64,000 nt of DNA, from positions 682,001-746,000 of the forward strand of contig QXJR01000028.1 in NCBI GenBank assembly GCA_020975725.1, in the 5' to 3' direction. Made by a program: the position numbers and the translations under genes. Under the pieces are notes generated by a model. The model was not told the origin of the DNA and did not search any database. It was given only the letters and a program-made list of their open reading frames with translations. This document shows, piece by piece, positions 8,634-18,119 of the stretch. Position 1 is the stretch's first letter. The number at the start of each line of letters is the position of its first letter. This stretch comes from Picocystis sp. L7. Taxonomy: Eukaryota > Chlorophyta > Picocystophyceae > Picocystales > Picocystaceae.

Positions 8634-10718
8634 ATGAGGGATGGCATGGCGGAGCTGACGGTGGAGGACGAACGGACGCGGACGTGGCGCAGGTTCTTCT
8701 TCGTGCTCTCGTTGCCGCTCGTCGCCATGGCCACGGTCTACTGGACCGTGGCCATGCCGTGCCGGGGGACGCCGATGCTCGTGCGCCTGGACGCAGGCGT
8801 GGCATGGATGGCCTCGCTCAGCATCCTCCTGCTGGTGCCTTCGGACGTGGCCATCGCACTGCGTGGTGGTAGCCAAGCCATGCTCGAAGTGATGTGGCCC
8901 ATCGCCTATTGGTACGCCTTCGGTGCGATGTTTTCCGTTCTGCCCATTCACCAGGAGTACGCAGACGCAGGAGATTTCACGGCCCTGGACAAGCTGCGCA
9001 CAAGCCTGCGTGAAAATGCCATCTTCTATGGGACGCTGGGTGCAGCTGGTGTCATGGGCATCATCATGCTCTTGATCACGGGAAAGCTGGATTTCACCAA
9101 CGTTGTGGGTTTCTGCATCGCGCTCTCCAACTCTTTCGGGTTGATGGGGGTCCTCTTCTTGATGGGGTTCGGGTTGGTAGACATACCACGCAGGCTGTGG
9201 CACGGGGGCAACGTGGAAGGAAACCGCAAGCTTAGCGCGCACAGGGTGGGCCTGGCAGCAGCGCGGGTGGCAGCATCCAGAGCCGCGTTAGCCGCAGACT
9301 ATCAGGTGGCCAAGTCCGTAGCAGACGAGGAGATCGGACCCCGAGATCCGCTGAGGCCCTACATCGAGAAGGTCCTGGCCGAGGCCTCGTCCGTGCTCCC
9401 TGACATCCAGGATATCGAAGCCGTTGCACCCACTGAAAAGAAGCAGCGCCGTTTCTGGAACCTCTTTGCCGGAGACGAAGATGAAGAACTCCTTTTAGAG
9501 TACTACGACATAGGAGAGCTGGGGAAACTCCGAAAACGGGTCAGAAAGTCCGTTCAGTCTTTCGAACGGGAACGCGCTCAGTTCCATCAGATTGTCCGCG
9601 ATGCGTTAGAATTGGAAGACATTGTGGACAACCGGGTGTCCGGAGACAGGGTGTTTCGCGTGCGTGGGCGCTTAAATGTCGTCGAGGAAGCGAGCGGGTG
9701 GGTAGCTCTGGAGTGGTGGTGGAAATGCTACCTTCTTCATCACGCCAAAAGGCTCCTCGCCATCTGCTGCTGTCTGCTTTCTGCCTCGGTGTTCTTGGGA
9801 GAAGCATCCCTGAAATACGCAGGCATCACATCGTTCCCTGCATTTTTGGTACGCGAGGCGGGTGGGCAGGAACTTTACGCTGAGATGGCATGTCTATTTT
9901 TCCTTGCATACACTTGCACCTGCACATACTACAGTTTGTACAAAATGGGGAGCTTTTCCTTCTACCTGCTGGTACCCAGGCACACGGATGGTTACAGCCT
10001 CATCTCCAACGCCATGTTTATGTGTCGTTTTTCTGCTCCTTTGGCCTTCAACTTTTTGTACTTGGTCCAGATGAGTGGTTTGTCCAACGACACGGTGTTT
10101 TATCGCTTGATTGGATCGAAGATGGACCGTGCCATTCCTTTCCTGGGCGACTTCTTCAACACCTGGGCGCCTACGGTGATGATCCCGTACGTTTTGTTGC
10201 TGATTCTGGGACACGGCGTGTTGAATCGCGTGGTCTCGTGGTTGACTCGCACGGAGCGTTTCTCCTTCGACGACGACATGGAGGAAAAGTCCGGTTGCAC
10301 GGAGAGCGGCAAGCGTTTGATCCAAGTGGAGCGGGAGAACCAAAGCCAAGGCCTTCCTGTGGGTTTGTCGCTGGAGACGATGGATCGTCCTGCGAGTTCG
10401 AGGCGCGGCCTAGGTCGTTACAGCATTCACGTGGGCGACGAGGACGACCGTTCTCAAAGCCTTCTGGGCAGTTGGATGCAGAAGGTGATGCGCAAGGTGC
10501 CAGGCGTGTCTCGGGAGGCTCGTCCTCCGTCCCCTGGCACGCGTCGCATGCGCAGCAGCTCTCCACGCACGCACACGCGTCGCAGTTCCCGCACGTCGAT
10601 GCCTTCGGAACCGCCGTCCATCGTGGCTCCGACCACGGATCCGGATTCGCGCGTGTCGGAGCTGGACCGCATCTTCGCCAACCTCTCCACCTCGTCCAAG
10701 GCCAACAACCATCAATAA
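8634..10718 (+). CDS. LMBRD2: LMBR1-domain multipass membrane protein (LMBRD2-like)
   Basis: 694 residues from the ATG at 8634 (a second ATG at 8646 is equally possible). About nine membrane segments: FFFVLSLPLVAMATVYW, ASLSILLLVPSDVAIAL, WPIAYWYAFGAMFSVLP, ILYGT-type segment FYGTLGAAGVMGIIMLL, GFCIALSNSFGLMGVLFLMG, then a cytosolic coiled region, then LLAICCCLLSASVFLG, ACLFFLAYTCTCTYYSLY, LAFNFLYLVQM and VMIPYVLLLILG. The SNSFGLMGVLFLMGFGLVDIPR core is diagnostic. The ~130-residue tail is Ser/Arg-rich, with SSR and TRRSSRTS motifs that look phosphorylatable. LMBRD2 relatives act at the plasma membrane in receptor signalling; the role here is unknown. The stop overlaps AATAAA (10714-10719). 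Single exon. Confidence 0.9.
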   Translation: MRDGMAELTVEDERTRTWRRFFFVLSLPLVAMATVYWTVAMPCRGTPMLVRLDAGVAWMASLSILLLVPSDVAIALRGGSQAMLEVMWPIAYWYAFGAMFSVLPIHQEYADAGDFTALDKLRTSLRENAIFYGTLGAAGVMGIIMLLITGKLDFTNVVGFCIALSNSFGLMGVLFLMGFGLVDIPRRLWHGGNVEGNRKLSAHRVGLAAARVAASRAALAADYQVAKSVADEEIGPRDPLRPYIEKVLAEASSVLPDIQDIEAVAPTEKKQRRFWNLFAGDEDEELLLEYYDIGELGKLRKRVRKSVQSFERERAQFHQIVRDALELEDIVDNRVSGDRVFRVRGRLNVVEEASGWVALEWWWKCYLLHHAKRLLAICCCLLSASVFLGEASLKYAGITSFPAFLVREAGGQELYAEMACLFFLAYTCTCTYYSLYKMGSFSFYLLVPRHTDGYSLISNAMFMCRFSAPLAFNFLYLVQMSGLSNDTVFYRLIGSKMDRAIPFLGDFFNTWAPTVMIPYVLLLILGHGVLNRVVSWLTRTERFSFDDDMEEKSGCTESGKRLIQVERENQSQGLPVGLSLETMDRPASSRRGLGRYSIHVGDEDDRSQSLLGSWMQKVMRKVPGVSREARPPSPGTRRMRSSSPRTHTRRSSRTSMPSEPPSIVAPTTDPDSRVSELDRIFANLSTSSKANNHQ

Positions 10719-10909
10719 ATCCAATCTGCCATCGCCATCGCCAACTCCCATCGCCATCGTCGTCCTCGTCCATCTTCGAAACGTCGTCTCGGAACCCTCT
10801 TCTCTCGCGATCTAATCCTTGATAGATGCTTACTCGGTCACATTCGTCTGGTGTGACGTGTGCCTTCCCCCCTGAATTTGGGGGATGGAGCTAGCCCTGC
10901 TGCAACCTC

Positions 10910-10988
10910 GTGGACATGGCCGAGCGGTCTAAGGCGCAGGAGTAAGGTTCCTGTTCGAAAGAGCGTGGGTTCAAATCCCACTGTCCAC
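10910..10988 (+). tRNA. trnL-AAG: tRNA-Leu (anticodon AAG)
   Basis: Class II tRNA of 79 nt, CCA not encoded. Acceptor stem GTGGACA (10910-10916) pairs perfectly with TGTCCAC (10982-10988). D-stem GCC/GGC at 10919-10921 and 10933-10935. Anticodon stem CAGGA/TCCTG encloses loop GTAAGGT, anticodon AAG at 10944-10946. Long variable arm of 11 nt (10954-10964). T-stem GTGGG/CCCAC with loop TTCAAAT. No intron. A T-rich run at ~11036-11060 just downstream could serve as pol III terminator, although an earlier short T tract is absent. Confidence 0.96.
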
Positions 10989-11532
10989 ACCCCGACGAAA
11001 GGGAGGGTCCCCCGTGATCCCCCCCCAAGAATTTCTTTTTTTCTTTCTTTTTTCTCTTTTTCAGCCTCGTCCCGGGAGAGGTTCCTCCCCGTCCGAGACC
11101 CAGACCTCGCCACAGATCCTGATTTCCTTCTCGTCTCGATGATTAAACCTTGAATCGATCGAAGGATCTCAGACGGTGCAAAATCCATCGATGCCTTTCC
11201 ACAGGGAGGATTCGATCTTCTATGGCAAACATACCGATATCTGTCGGGTAAGATATCGATATGACTTCGATGAGGTATCGATATCCTTTGCAGGGCAGGG
11301 CACAGGCGATGGACGTGGTTCGGCATACGGCATGGCCGTCGCCACCTTCGCCATGGCCAAGCGAAGCGCTGCGCATCGACTGTGCGGTCTGGTGGTGCGT
11401 GAAAGGTCGAAGAGGATCCCAACCGACTCCCACGTGCGCCAGGAAACAAAGCGGCTGACGTAGAGACCTCACGCGACGCCGATCGGTGCGCGACGGTTGC
11501 GTGTCGACGCGTTCCGAACGCAACGACGGACG
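10989..11532. promoter_or_regulatory. Intergenic region upstream of MIC60 with TATCGATA sites
   Basis: Follows the tRNA. It holds a long C8 then T/C-rich tract (11020-11065) and a cluster of sites: ACCGATATC at ~11232, GATATCGATATG at 11252-11263 and GGTATCGATATCC at 11274-11286. No gene seen. Confidence 0.45.
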
Positions 11533-13497
11533 ATGGCGGCGCTCGAAACGAACGAAAACGTCCTGCAGAACGTGTTCGTGCGCCAGGCGAGCCAGCAGAC
11601 GCCACGTCCCACGCCGCTGAGCCGTCCAGAAGGCGTGCCGACCACCGCCAACCGTTGGATCCTCCATCCTTCTGCACCAGTGGACGTGCGTGTGGCCTTT
11701 GTCATGGGCGGACTGGGAGCTGCAGCGTACCTCTGGTTGAAGGAAGAAGATATGAAACACGTGGATGGAACGATGGAAACCGGTGATGCCGGGAAAAAGG
11801 CCAGAAGCAGGTTGGATGCCAGCCAAGTGCACATCGAACCCGTCCAATGGGAGAAGCAGACCCACCAGGAGGAACAAGGGAAGGTGCAGATGCCGGAGTT
11901 TGATGCCAGAGGGAACGAAAATGAAACAGAAAGGCCCAGGAACGATGCACACGAGGAGAAAGGGACTGCTGACGGTGGTGGAAACGGAGGGAAAGATGCC
12001 CCGCCACCAGACAATAAGCTTGGCCCAGTTGTGGACTCGGACAATGCAGAAGAACGGACAGAGATCGCCTCGAAATCAGAAAACAACACCCAGAACACCA
12101 ACAAGGATCAGGTGAGCGAACCTCCGGGCTCTGAAAACCGTGTCTCTGAAGCTCCACTCGACTCCGTTTCTCCTTATGCTTCTTTCGAAGCAGAGGAAGA
12201 CAAGGAAGAGGAAAAAGAAAAGGAAGGAGCACATAGTGAGTCCTTGCCGGAAACCGAAGAAAGCCAGCAGGATGCAGACAACAAGCCCGCTCGTCCAGAT
12301 CCGGATGGCATCGACCAAGGCGATGGCCGCACAGTTTTGCCCCCCCGCGTATCCGTGACGCAACACAGCGATGGTTCAAGAACCGATTCTGCTCAATCGA
12401 CGGATACTGAAGACCCCCCACCAAATGACGGAGAGGAATCAGAAGCTTCACCTAAAGATCCTGAAAGTAGAGGGGAGCAGGGTGTAAGAGAGGAGGAAAG
12501 GGATGTTGGAGGTTCCGAAGAGCAGGAATCTCACCCAAGCAGATCCACGGACGAGCTTCTCGAGGCTGCCTTGGTTCACCTATCGGCCGCAGACAGAGAT
12601 CGTGTCGTTGCTGCATTTAGGGCGTTGAAGAATGACCAGCGACAAAGTATACAGAGAGCAGAAACACAGGCCAAGAATGCCGTGGCTGCCCATCAGCGGT
12701 TACGCGCAGATGCCGTTGCAGCTTTGCAACGCCAAAAAGCAAGAGCCGAAGCAACAGCGTTGGAAGAGAGACGTCAGCGCATGGCATCCATCGACAATCT
12801 GCGCTTGCGTGCTGGTGCATTGGCTACTCTCTTGCAACAGCGGACTGAGGATGCTCACCTGGCAGCGAATGCCTCCCGCATATCAGCTGTGGCAGTCTCC
12901 ACAAAAAATGTGCTAGAGGGAGAGGAGGATCCAGCCAAGATCCCAGCTATGTTAGCAGCGGTTGAGAGAGACCCACTCACAGGCATCGTTACAGAAGATT
13001 TAAAGAAGCCGCCAATTTCCCTTGCAAATCTTCATGCGATGTGGAAGGACGTGAAGCAGAAGGCCTTGATGCTTGATTTGATGCCTCAAACTCCAAGTGA
13101 GAGCACGAAACCGAATCAGCAGCACAGACAAGAAGAGGCTGGAGATCCTGGAACAGGTGCTGGTTTATCCGGTGGTGAAAACAGACAGGGGGGGCTTCTT
13201 GCCAACGGATTGGCACGTTTGGGTGCAGCACTGAAAGTCATGCCCCGAGAAGGAACGAGTTCAGAAGAAAGAATTGAAGCTTCCCTTGCTCGTGCTGAAG
13301 GAGCAATCGGACGTGGTAGCTGTGGAGAAGCAGCCCGGTATGCAGCAATGGTAGCAAAGCAAGGGGGGCCTAAGGTTGCCGATGTCATTGCTCCCTTTGC
13401 TGAAGCTGCACAGCAGCGCGCACGCTGGGAGCAGGCCGCAAGCCTTCTGTCAGCGCATTCAGCGGTGACATCGGCAGCATACGCGAAAATCCGATGA
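11533..13497 (+). CDS. MIC60: MICOS subunit MIC60 / mitofilin
   Basis: 654 residues, single exon. MIC60 builds mitochondrial crista junctions in the inner membrane. N-terminus is Asn/Gln/Arg-rich and acid-poor like a presequence, then a membrane span VRVAFVMGGLGAAAYLWL at ~residues 52-69. A ~290-residue acidic low-complexity spacer (Glu, Asp, Lys, Pro, Ser) follows. From ~residue 345 comes the coiled coil (DRVVAAFRALKNDQRQ, RLRADAVAALQRQKARAEATALEERRQ) and the mitofilin core with DNLRLRAGALATLLQQR and DPLTGIVTEDL. The C-terminal RAEGAIGRGSCGEAARYAAMV matches the mitofilin signature, where a helical repeat precedes the end. Start chosen at MAALETN; an upstream in-frame ATG at 11497 adds 12 residues. 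Confidence 0.82.
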   Translation: MAALETNENVLQNVFVRQASQQTPRPTPLSRPEGVPTTANRWILHPSAPVDVRVAFVMGGLGAAAYLWLKEEDMKHVDGTMETGDAGKKARSRLDASQVHIEPVQWEKQTHQEEQGKVQMPEFDARGNENETERPRNDAHEEKGTADGGGNGGKDAPPPDNKLGPVVDSDNAEERTEIASKSENNTQNTNKDQVSEPPGSENRVSEAPLDSVSPYASFEAEEDKEEEKEKEGAHSESLPETEESQQDADNKPARPDPDGIDQGDGRTVLPPRVSVTQHSDGSRTDSAQSTDTEDPPPNDGEESEASPKDPESRGEQGVREEERDVGGSEEQESHPSRSTDELLEAALVHLSAADRDRVVAAFRALKNDQRQSIQRAETQAKNAVAAHQRLRADAVAALQRQKARAEATALEERRQRMASIDNLRLRAGALATLLQQRTEDAHLAANASRISAVAVSTKNVLEGEEDPAKIPAMLAAVERDPLTGIVTEDLKKPPISLANLHAMWKDVKQKALMLDLMPQTPSESTKPNQQHRQEEAGDPGTGAGLSGGENRQGGLLANGLARLGAALKVMPREGTSSEERIEASLARAEGAIGRGSCGEAARYAAMVAKQGGPKVADVIAPFAEAAQQRARWEQAASLLSAHSAVTSAAYAKIR

Positions 13498-14093
13498 TGC
13501 AAGCAGCACGTCAGAATTTTCTGATGATGCGATGGAGTCTGCTGTGTCGTACGAAAGAAAGGGCTTCTAGAACTCTGCACGCACGGAATAGGAGCAGATG
13601 GTGTGCTCGCTGCGCTTGGTGCTTGATGTGTATGGGCAAGTGCCTCTGGGTAAAGGAAGGTCTGTGGGCCACAATGCAACCTGGCTTGACGAGCACTGCC
13701 AGGACCCGCAGGCAGAGATGGGCTGGGATTCCTGGAAAATTGCCAGTCCCCCGTTTGCAAGCTCGAGAGGACGAATGGATCTTGGCAGCATGTCAGAAAT
13801 CTATTCTCGCATTTGCAGCGGAAGGATGGGTCAGGCAGGAGGCGAGATTTTATCCAATGCATGAACCGAGGACCTGGTAATTTATTTGCAGTCCATCATG
13901 CCTTCCAGGCAGCTACCGCTGCAGTGTCGAATTCCCGCAAGGCCAGCAGAACTCTGATGGACGTGGGGGGCAGAAAAAAAGAAGCAGAACAGCGTGCAAG
14001 GGTGAGATAGGGTACCGGTGGCGCATCCAAACGAACGAGAAGCATGCAACGCAGTGACAACGGTGTGCCCGTGCATGTTTTTCTCTCTATCCT
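13498..14093. other. Convergent 3' region between MIC60 and GSK3
   Basis: About 600 bp, longer than most convergent gaps here. Short open frames exist on the plus strand (13598-13864, 88 codons) but have no recognised domain, and codon use is unremarkable. Probably two long 3' UTRs. An A7 run occurs at ~13974. Confidence 0.4.
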
Positions 14094-15242
14094 TTAGCTT
14101 AGTTCCCTATCTGTCCCATCTGATGCAGATGAAGATGCTTGTCTTGCAGCATGCATCACCTGCGGAGACACTTGGACTCCTCCTGGTAGCAGTAGGTCTT
14201 TCTGGTGCAAACTGTGGAAGAAAGGATGATCCATTGCCTCTCGGGCTGTAAGCCTTGTACTCGGTGCATAAACCAGCATTTTGGAAAGCAAGTCTCTAGC
14301 ATCCTCTCCCACCCCCTTCGCTTGCAGCACTTCGAGTTTCTTGACCCTTTTGATGTCTGGAAACTTGATGGAGCCAGGGTTGGCGTTCATGTCCATGATT
14401 TCTGCATGCGTGGGCGGTCCCAGCACCTTGACAATCTCTGCCAGCTGATCCACGCTGCTCTTTCCAGCAAAGATGGGCTTTCCCAGCATCAATTCCGCCA
14501 GCACACATCCAGCGCTCCACACGTCGATGGCTGTGGTGTAGGCAGCAGCACCAAAGATGAGCTCCGGCGCTCGATAGTACCGTGAGCAGATGTAGGATAT
14601 GTTGGGTTCTCCAGCCACGAGTGGCTTTGCGCTTCCGAAATCGCACAGCTTCAGCACGTGATCGTCGGTACGGACCAGCAGGTTGTGCGGTTTGACGTCT
14701 CGATGGCAAACTCCGTTCCGGTGCAGGTGATCGAGAGCGGAGAGGGTCTGGTAGGCGTAGTATTTGGCGAGTTCGATCGGCACGTGCTGCTTTTCTCTGG
14801 CGTGCAATTTGGTCACGTGGAACACGGTTCCGCGCACGAACTCGAGCACGAGGTTGAGGTACACTTCTCCACCACGGCCACGCGAATAGAAGCAGTGCAG
14901 CAGTTCCACGACGTTGGGATGCGGCGGCATACCCAGCATGACTTCCAGCTCTCTGTTTTTGAACCTGCGGTCTTGCATCACCTTTTTCACCGCCACCACG
15001 CGTTTCTCTTCGATCCATTCCGCCTGGTAGACCACGCCGAAGGAACCTTTTCCCACCACGCGAGAGACGGCGTAGGTGCGCGTTTGGCCCTTGGCGTCGG
15101 CGGCACACACCCGGCTTCCGGCTCCGTCCGCGTCTCCACGTAGCCAACGACCTTCTCGATCCCTCGGAACGCGCATCCCGTCGGCAGAGACGCGCAAATG
15201 GCGCAGATCCTGCGCCACCGCCACGGCATCGTCGCTCGCCAT
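14094..15242 (-). CDS. GSK3: Glycogen synthase kinase 3 / shaggy-like kinase
   Basis: 382 residues in one exon. Complete kinase: glycine loop GKGSFG at 64-69, catalytic lysine in VAVKK (K86), HRD with Asp182 in HRDVKPHNLL, DFG at 201-203, and the GSK3 activation segment NISYICSRYYRAPELIFGA with the autophosphorylated Tyr217. Shaggy-specific sequences follow (TTAIDVWSAGCVLAELMLGKPIFAGKSSVDQL, IKVLGPPT-like VKVLGPPTHAEI, YAPSTRLTAREAMDHPFF). The ~55-residue N-terminus is divergent. GSK3 phosphorylates primed Ser/Thr sites and works in brassinosteroid and stress signalling in plants; substrates here are unknown. Confidence 0.96.
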   Translation of the reverse strand: MASDDAVAVAQDLRHLRVSADGMRVPRDREGRWLRGDADGAGSRVCAADAKGQTRTYAVSRVVGKGSFGVVYQAEWIEEKRVVAVKKVMQDRRFKNRELEVMLGMPPHPNVVELLHCFYSRGRGGEVYLNLVLEFVRGTVFHVTKLHAREKQHVPIELAKYYAYQTLSALDHLHRNGVCHRDVKPHNLLVRTDDHVLKLCDFGSAKPLVAGEPNISYICSRYYRAPELIFGAAAYTTAIDVWSAGCVLAELMLGKPIFAGKSSVDQLAEIVKVLGPPTHAEIMDMNANPGSIKFPDIKRVKKLEVLQAKGVGEDARDLLSKMLVYAPSTRLTAREAMDHPFFHSLHQKDLLLPGGVQVSPQVMHAARQASSSASDGTDRELS

Positions 15243-17100
15243 GGCGTGTTTGCCGACACCGTCCTCTCCCTTGGCTTAACTCGGGTTAACTCCCTTCCTC
15301 ACGGGCAAACCAGGGGGACGAAGGCGTGGTGAACGTAGGATAAACCCTACGAAAGGAGACGGGTGGGGATGGAGGTGGAGCCGTTGCAACCGATGGCGGA
15401 GTGGGATGGCGTGCCACACGCGACTCCACGGTGAGGTGGAACGCGAGGAAGGTGGACGCGTGGACGCAACGGTGCACGGAGGGGAACTCCCGTCCAACGC
15501 ATACGACGAAGGTGCGCGATCCGACGAGGACGCGGACCAAACGCAAGGCAATGCCATCCTTGCGCGAGCAAAACTTGGAATGCAATGCTTGGGCCGGGAC
15601 AAGACCTCGTGGAATGGACATCAAAGGAACGGACGGTGCGTCAGAGATGTACAACAATGCGCTTATTAAGGGCGTGCATCGCCAACGTGGCCACATGCTC
15701 ATTCCATCGCGAACGATCTCGTTTCAACACATTGAGAATCCCCCTCCATTGGTCCTTGCGATCGTGCCCTCCCCTGCACAATCACGAACAAGCCTCTCTC
15801 CTTGGAGGATGCCTCGCGCATCTAGCTTCACTCCATATGCACGTCGCGGCTGGGGGACACAAGGCCAAAGAAGGGAAAACGCAAACCTCACACGACGCCG
15901 CTCCTTTGCACTCGCTTGTGGTCGAGAGGGATGTTTTGAAGCGTTGTGGTTGTGCACATTACATGGCTTGACAACGTGTAACGCAGTGTTGGGGAATCCC
16001 CAAGATGAGCGGGATTGACGGGAAGCTTTTCTCATTTCGTCGAGGGGTACATGTGGCCCTTTGGGTTGTTCATTATGAGCGTGATCCACCTTGTTTGTTT
16101 GTTCATGGCACAGTCGTGCATGGCTACGCAGGTACGTATGCAAACCCTCATTGGAAGGTGGTGGCGATCTCTCCGGTGTTGTTGTGACCAACCGGGATGC
16201 ACTCTCGCATGCATTGCACTTGGTTGGACGTGTCCCTGCATCGCGTTCTTGACTTCCTCTTCCACACCCACGGGCGATGCGACCGTTGGCGTGCCCCCGT
16301 CCAACGTGCAAGTGGAACCCCATCTGCCGCCCCTGTAGCGCACCTTCGATCGCCCTCGTCCCTTCCGAGAAACCCCCCGAACCCTTCGGTAGTTAACCAC
16401 CTCCCTCGTCCCCCCTGGTCGGCTGAGTTTCTGGGGGATGCACGGGGTTAACTTCCAATGCCCCCTTTCGATCGGGTGTGCACCCGAAAAGGGGGGTACA
16501 CGAAGACCAGACGGTCGACCTGCGCGATGGCGATGCAGCGGACTGCAGACGAGGTGCGTGCTGCGCTCGAAAACTCCTCCTTCCGTCGTGGTCGAGGACG
16601 CAACGTGGCCTGAACGGTCGGACAGACGGATGCAGAACCTGGTCGTGGGAAAAAAAACGGGGAAAAAACGAGGGCGGAGCGCAAGACGGTGTCGAATTCT
16701 GCAGGTGATTCCCAGCCGGCTGCAGCTGCAGAGCACGTGGAAAGGCTCCCTCGCGCATTCGAGTCCCTCTGCGCGCAGGAAACCGTGCAGAAAGACGATT
16801 CGTGCACGTGGTGGAGCGGCGGGACGATCTCTGGCGTTCTGCAGGGTCCTCCCACGAAGACCGTGGTGCAGCACGTGCGGGAAAAACAAGCACGAGACGT
16901 GACGAACGCTACAGGTCCAAAGACGACATGAAAACCCCTCGCGCGCGTCTCGGATGCGTCCACTTCGTTTCCAATACGAACATCCTACGCGTTGGGACGA
17001 GTGTGCGATTCGTCGAACGTCTCCCCTGCAGGCTCGCGCACCTGCAGCGAGGTTCCGCTCCCAAGCAGCGACTAACGTCCCGGCTTTGCGTTCGCAGGAC
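15243..17100. other. Long intergenic or 5' region between GSK3 and WRC gene
   Basis: 1.86 kb without a supported gene, the longest gap outside the TE island. GTTAACY boxes occur at 15276-15297 and near 16390 and 16443. An ATG at 16526 opens a nine-codon reading frame ending at a GTGCGT donor (16553), so a 5' exon of the WRC gene could start there; intermediate exons could not be settled. Long open frames on the minus strand (e.g. 16032-17246) have low-complexity Arg/Ser/His translations and no domain. Confidence 0.4.
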
Positions 17101-17673
17101 ATGACTTTCGACGCACCTGGACCTTCCACGTGGCACACGTGCACTTGGCTGGACTTGCGATGGCCTGCACGTGCTCGAAGTCGTCGCCTGGCCACGTCCT
17201 CCGCACGTGTCCCTTGGCTGAAACTGGAGCCGAAAGGAGAGCTCAAGCGTGAAGAGGACGAAGGAGGCGGAATCGCAGTTGAAGGCGACGAGCAAGGAAG
17301 GGTGGATGGCGAAAAGTTGTATCAGATGACGATGAGATGCACGAGGAACGACGGGAAGAAGTGGAGATGCTCGCAGCCCGCCGTGGCTGGACACCGACAC
17401 TGCGCACGACACCTCAAGTGGCAAGCTGGAATGACTGTACAGAAGAAAAACACGTCGCTGCACATCACGAATCGAAAGGGAAACGAAGAAGGAAGAAAGA
17501 AGAGCGCGAGCACGAAACCGGGGACCATGCCATTTCGAGGGCCGAAGGCGAAATGGTTGCAAGAGTTCGAACGGGAGCAGCAGTTCGAGAAATCCAAGGG
17601 TACCGCTGCAGGCGCAACGCACGTAGGTAAAAAGCGCTGGGCGGCCAGGACCGTCGCACGCATGCATGCCTAA
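17101..17673 (+). CDS. WRC-domain protein (5' exons uncertain)
   Basis: The WRC domain reads RCTRNDGKKWRCSQPAVAG followed by HRHCARH, which keeps the C-x9-C-x10-C-x2-H zinc pattern and the central WRC-type basic KKWRC. It lies at ~residues 78-107 of a 190-residue frame. WRC domains mark plant growth-regulating factors and related nuclear DNA-binding proteins. No QLQ domain is visible upstream in any frame I read. The rest is charged and low complexity (KREEDEGGG, FEREQQFEKSKG). An acceptor CAG precedes the ATG at 17101 by two bases and the frame is open back to 16954, so the true N-terminus may be on upstream exons. The family is plant-specific, which supports the organism call. Confidence 0.72.
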   Translation: MTFDAPGPSTWHTCTWLDLRWPARARSRRLATSSARVPWLKLEPKGELKREEDEGGGIAVEGDEQGRVDGEKLYQMTMRCTRNDGKKWRCSQPAVAGHRHCARHLKWQAGMTVQKKNTSLHITNRKGNEEGRKKSASTKPGTMPFRGPKAKWLQEFEREQQFEKSKGTAAGATHVGKKRWAARTVARMHA

Positions 17674-18119
17674 GTTGTTGGTGTACCTCACCCAACCGGC
17701 AGTGTGGAGTGTACGGCGCAAGACGTAGCAAGACCTCCACCATGATGCACGGTGACACAAGCCGCTGCTAGTTGCCTGCCAAAATGTGTCTATGACGTCT
17801 TGCATCGGTGTTTTGAAAAAACAAAGAGAGGCGCGATGGAGCCATAGCAAGGCTGGGTTTTGTGGCTAGAGAAGTGCATGCAAGGAGAAAAAGTGAGCGG
17901 GATGGCAGGGTGGACAAACACCAAGTGGAGGACCTACAACTCTCGAATTGTAACAAGAATACAGATGCACCAGGCAAACGGCTGGTGTGGTCGGTTGACG
18001 GATCAAAGAAAGTTTGACTTTGCACCCAAAACTCCTGCGCCTGAAAGAAATGAGAGAGGTCCATACGCTACTACCAACTACACAATGCAGAGTCATGCGG
18101 ATGGACGCATGCAACCTTC
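17674..18119. other. Convergent 3' region between WRC gene and BCAT
   Basis: 446 bp, lower in GC than its neighbours, consistent with two 3' UTRs. No gene seen. Confidence 0.45.

Noticed and set aside
13598-13864. 88-codon plus-strand frame in the MIC60-GSK3 gap as a small gene
   Set aside because: No recognisable domain or start context; more likely the MIC60 3' UTR.
16032-17246. A 404-codon minus-strand frame in the GSK3-WRC gap
   Set aside because: No domain, biased composition, and it overlaps the WRC gene's 5' part on the other strand.
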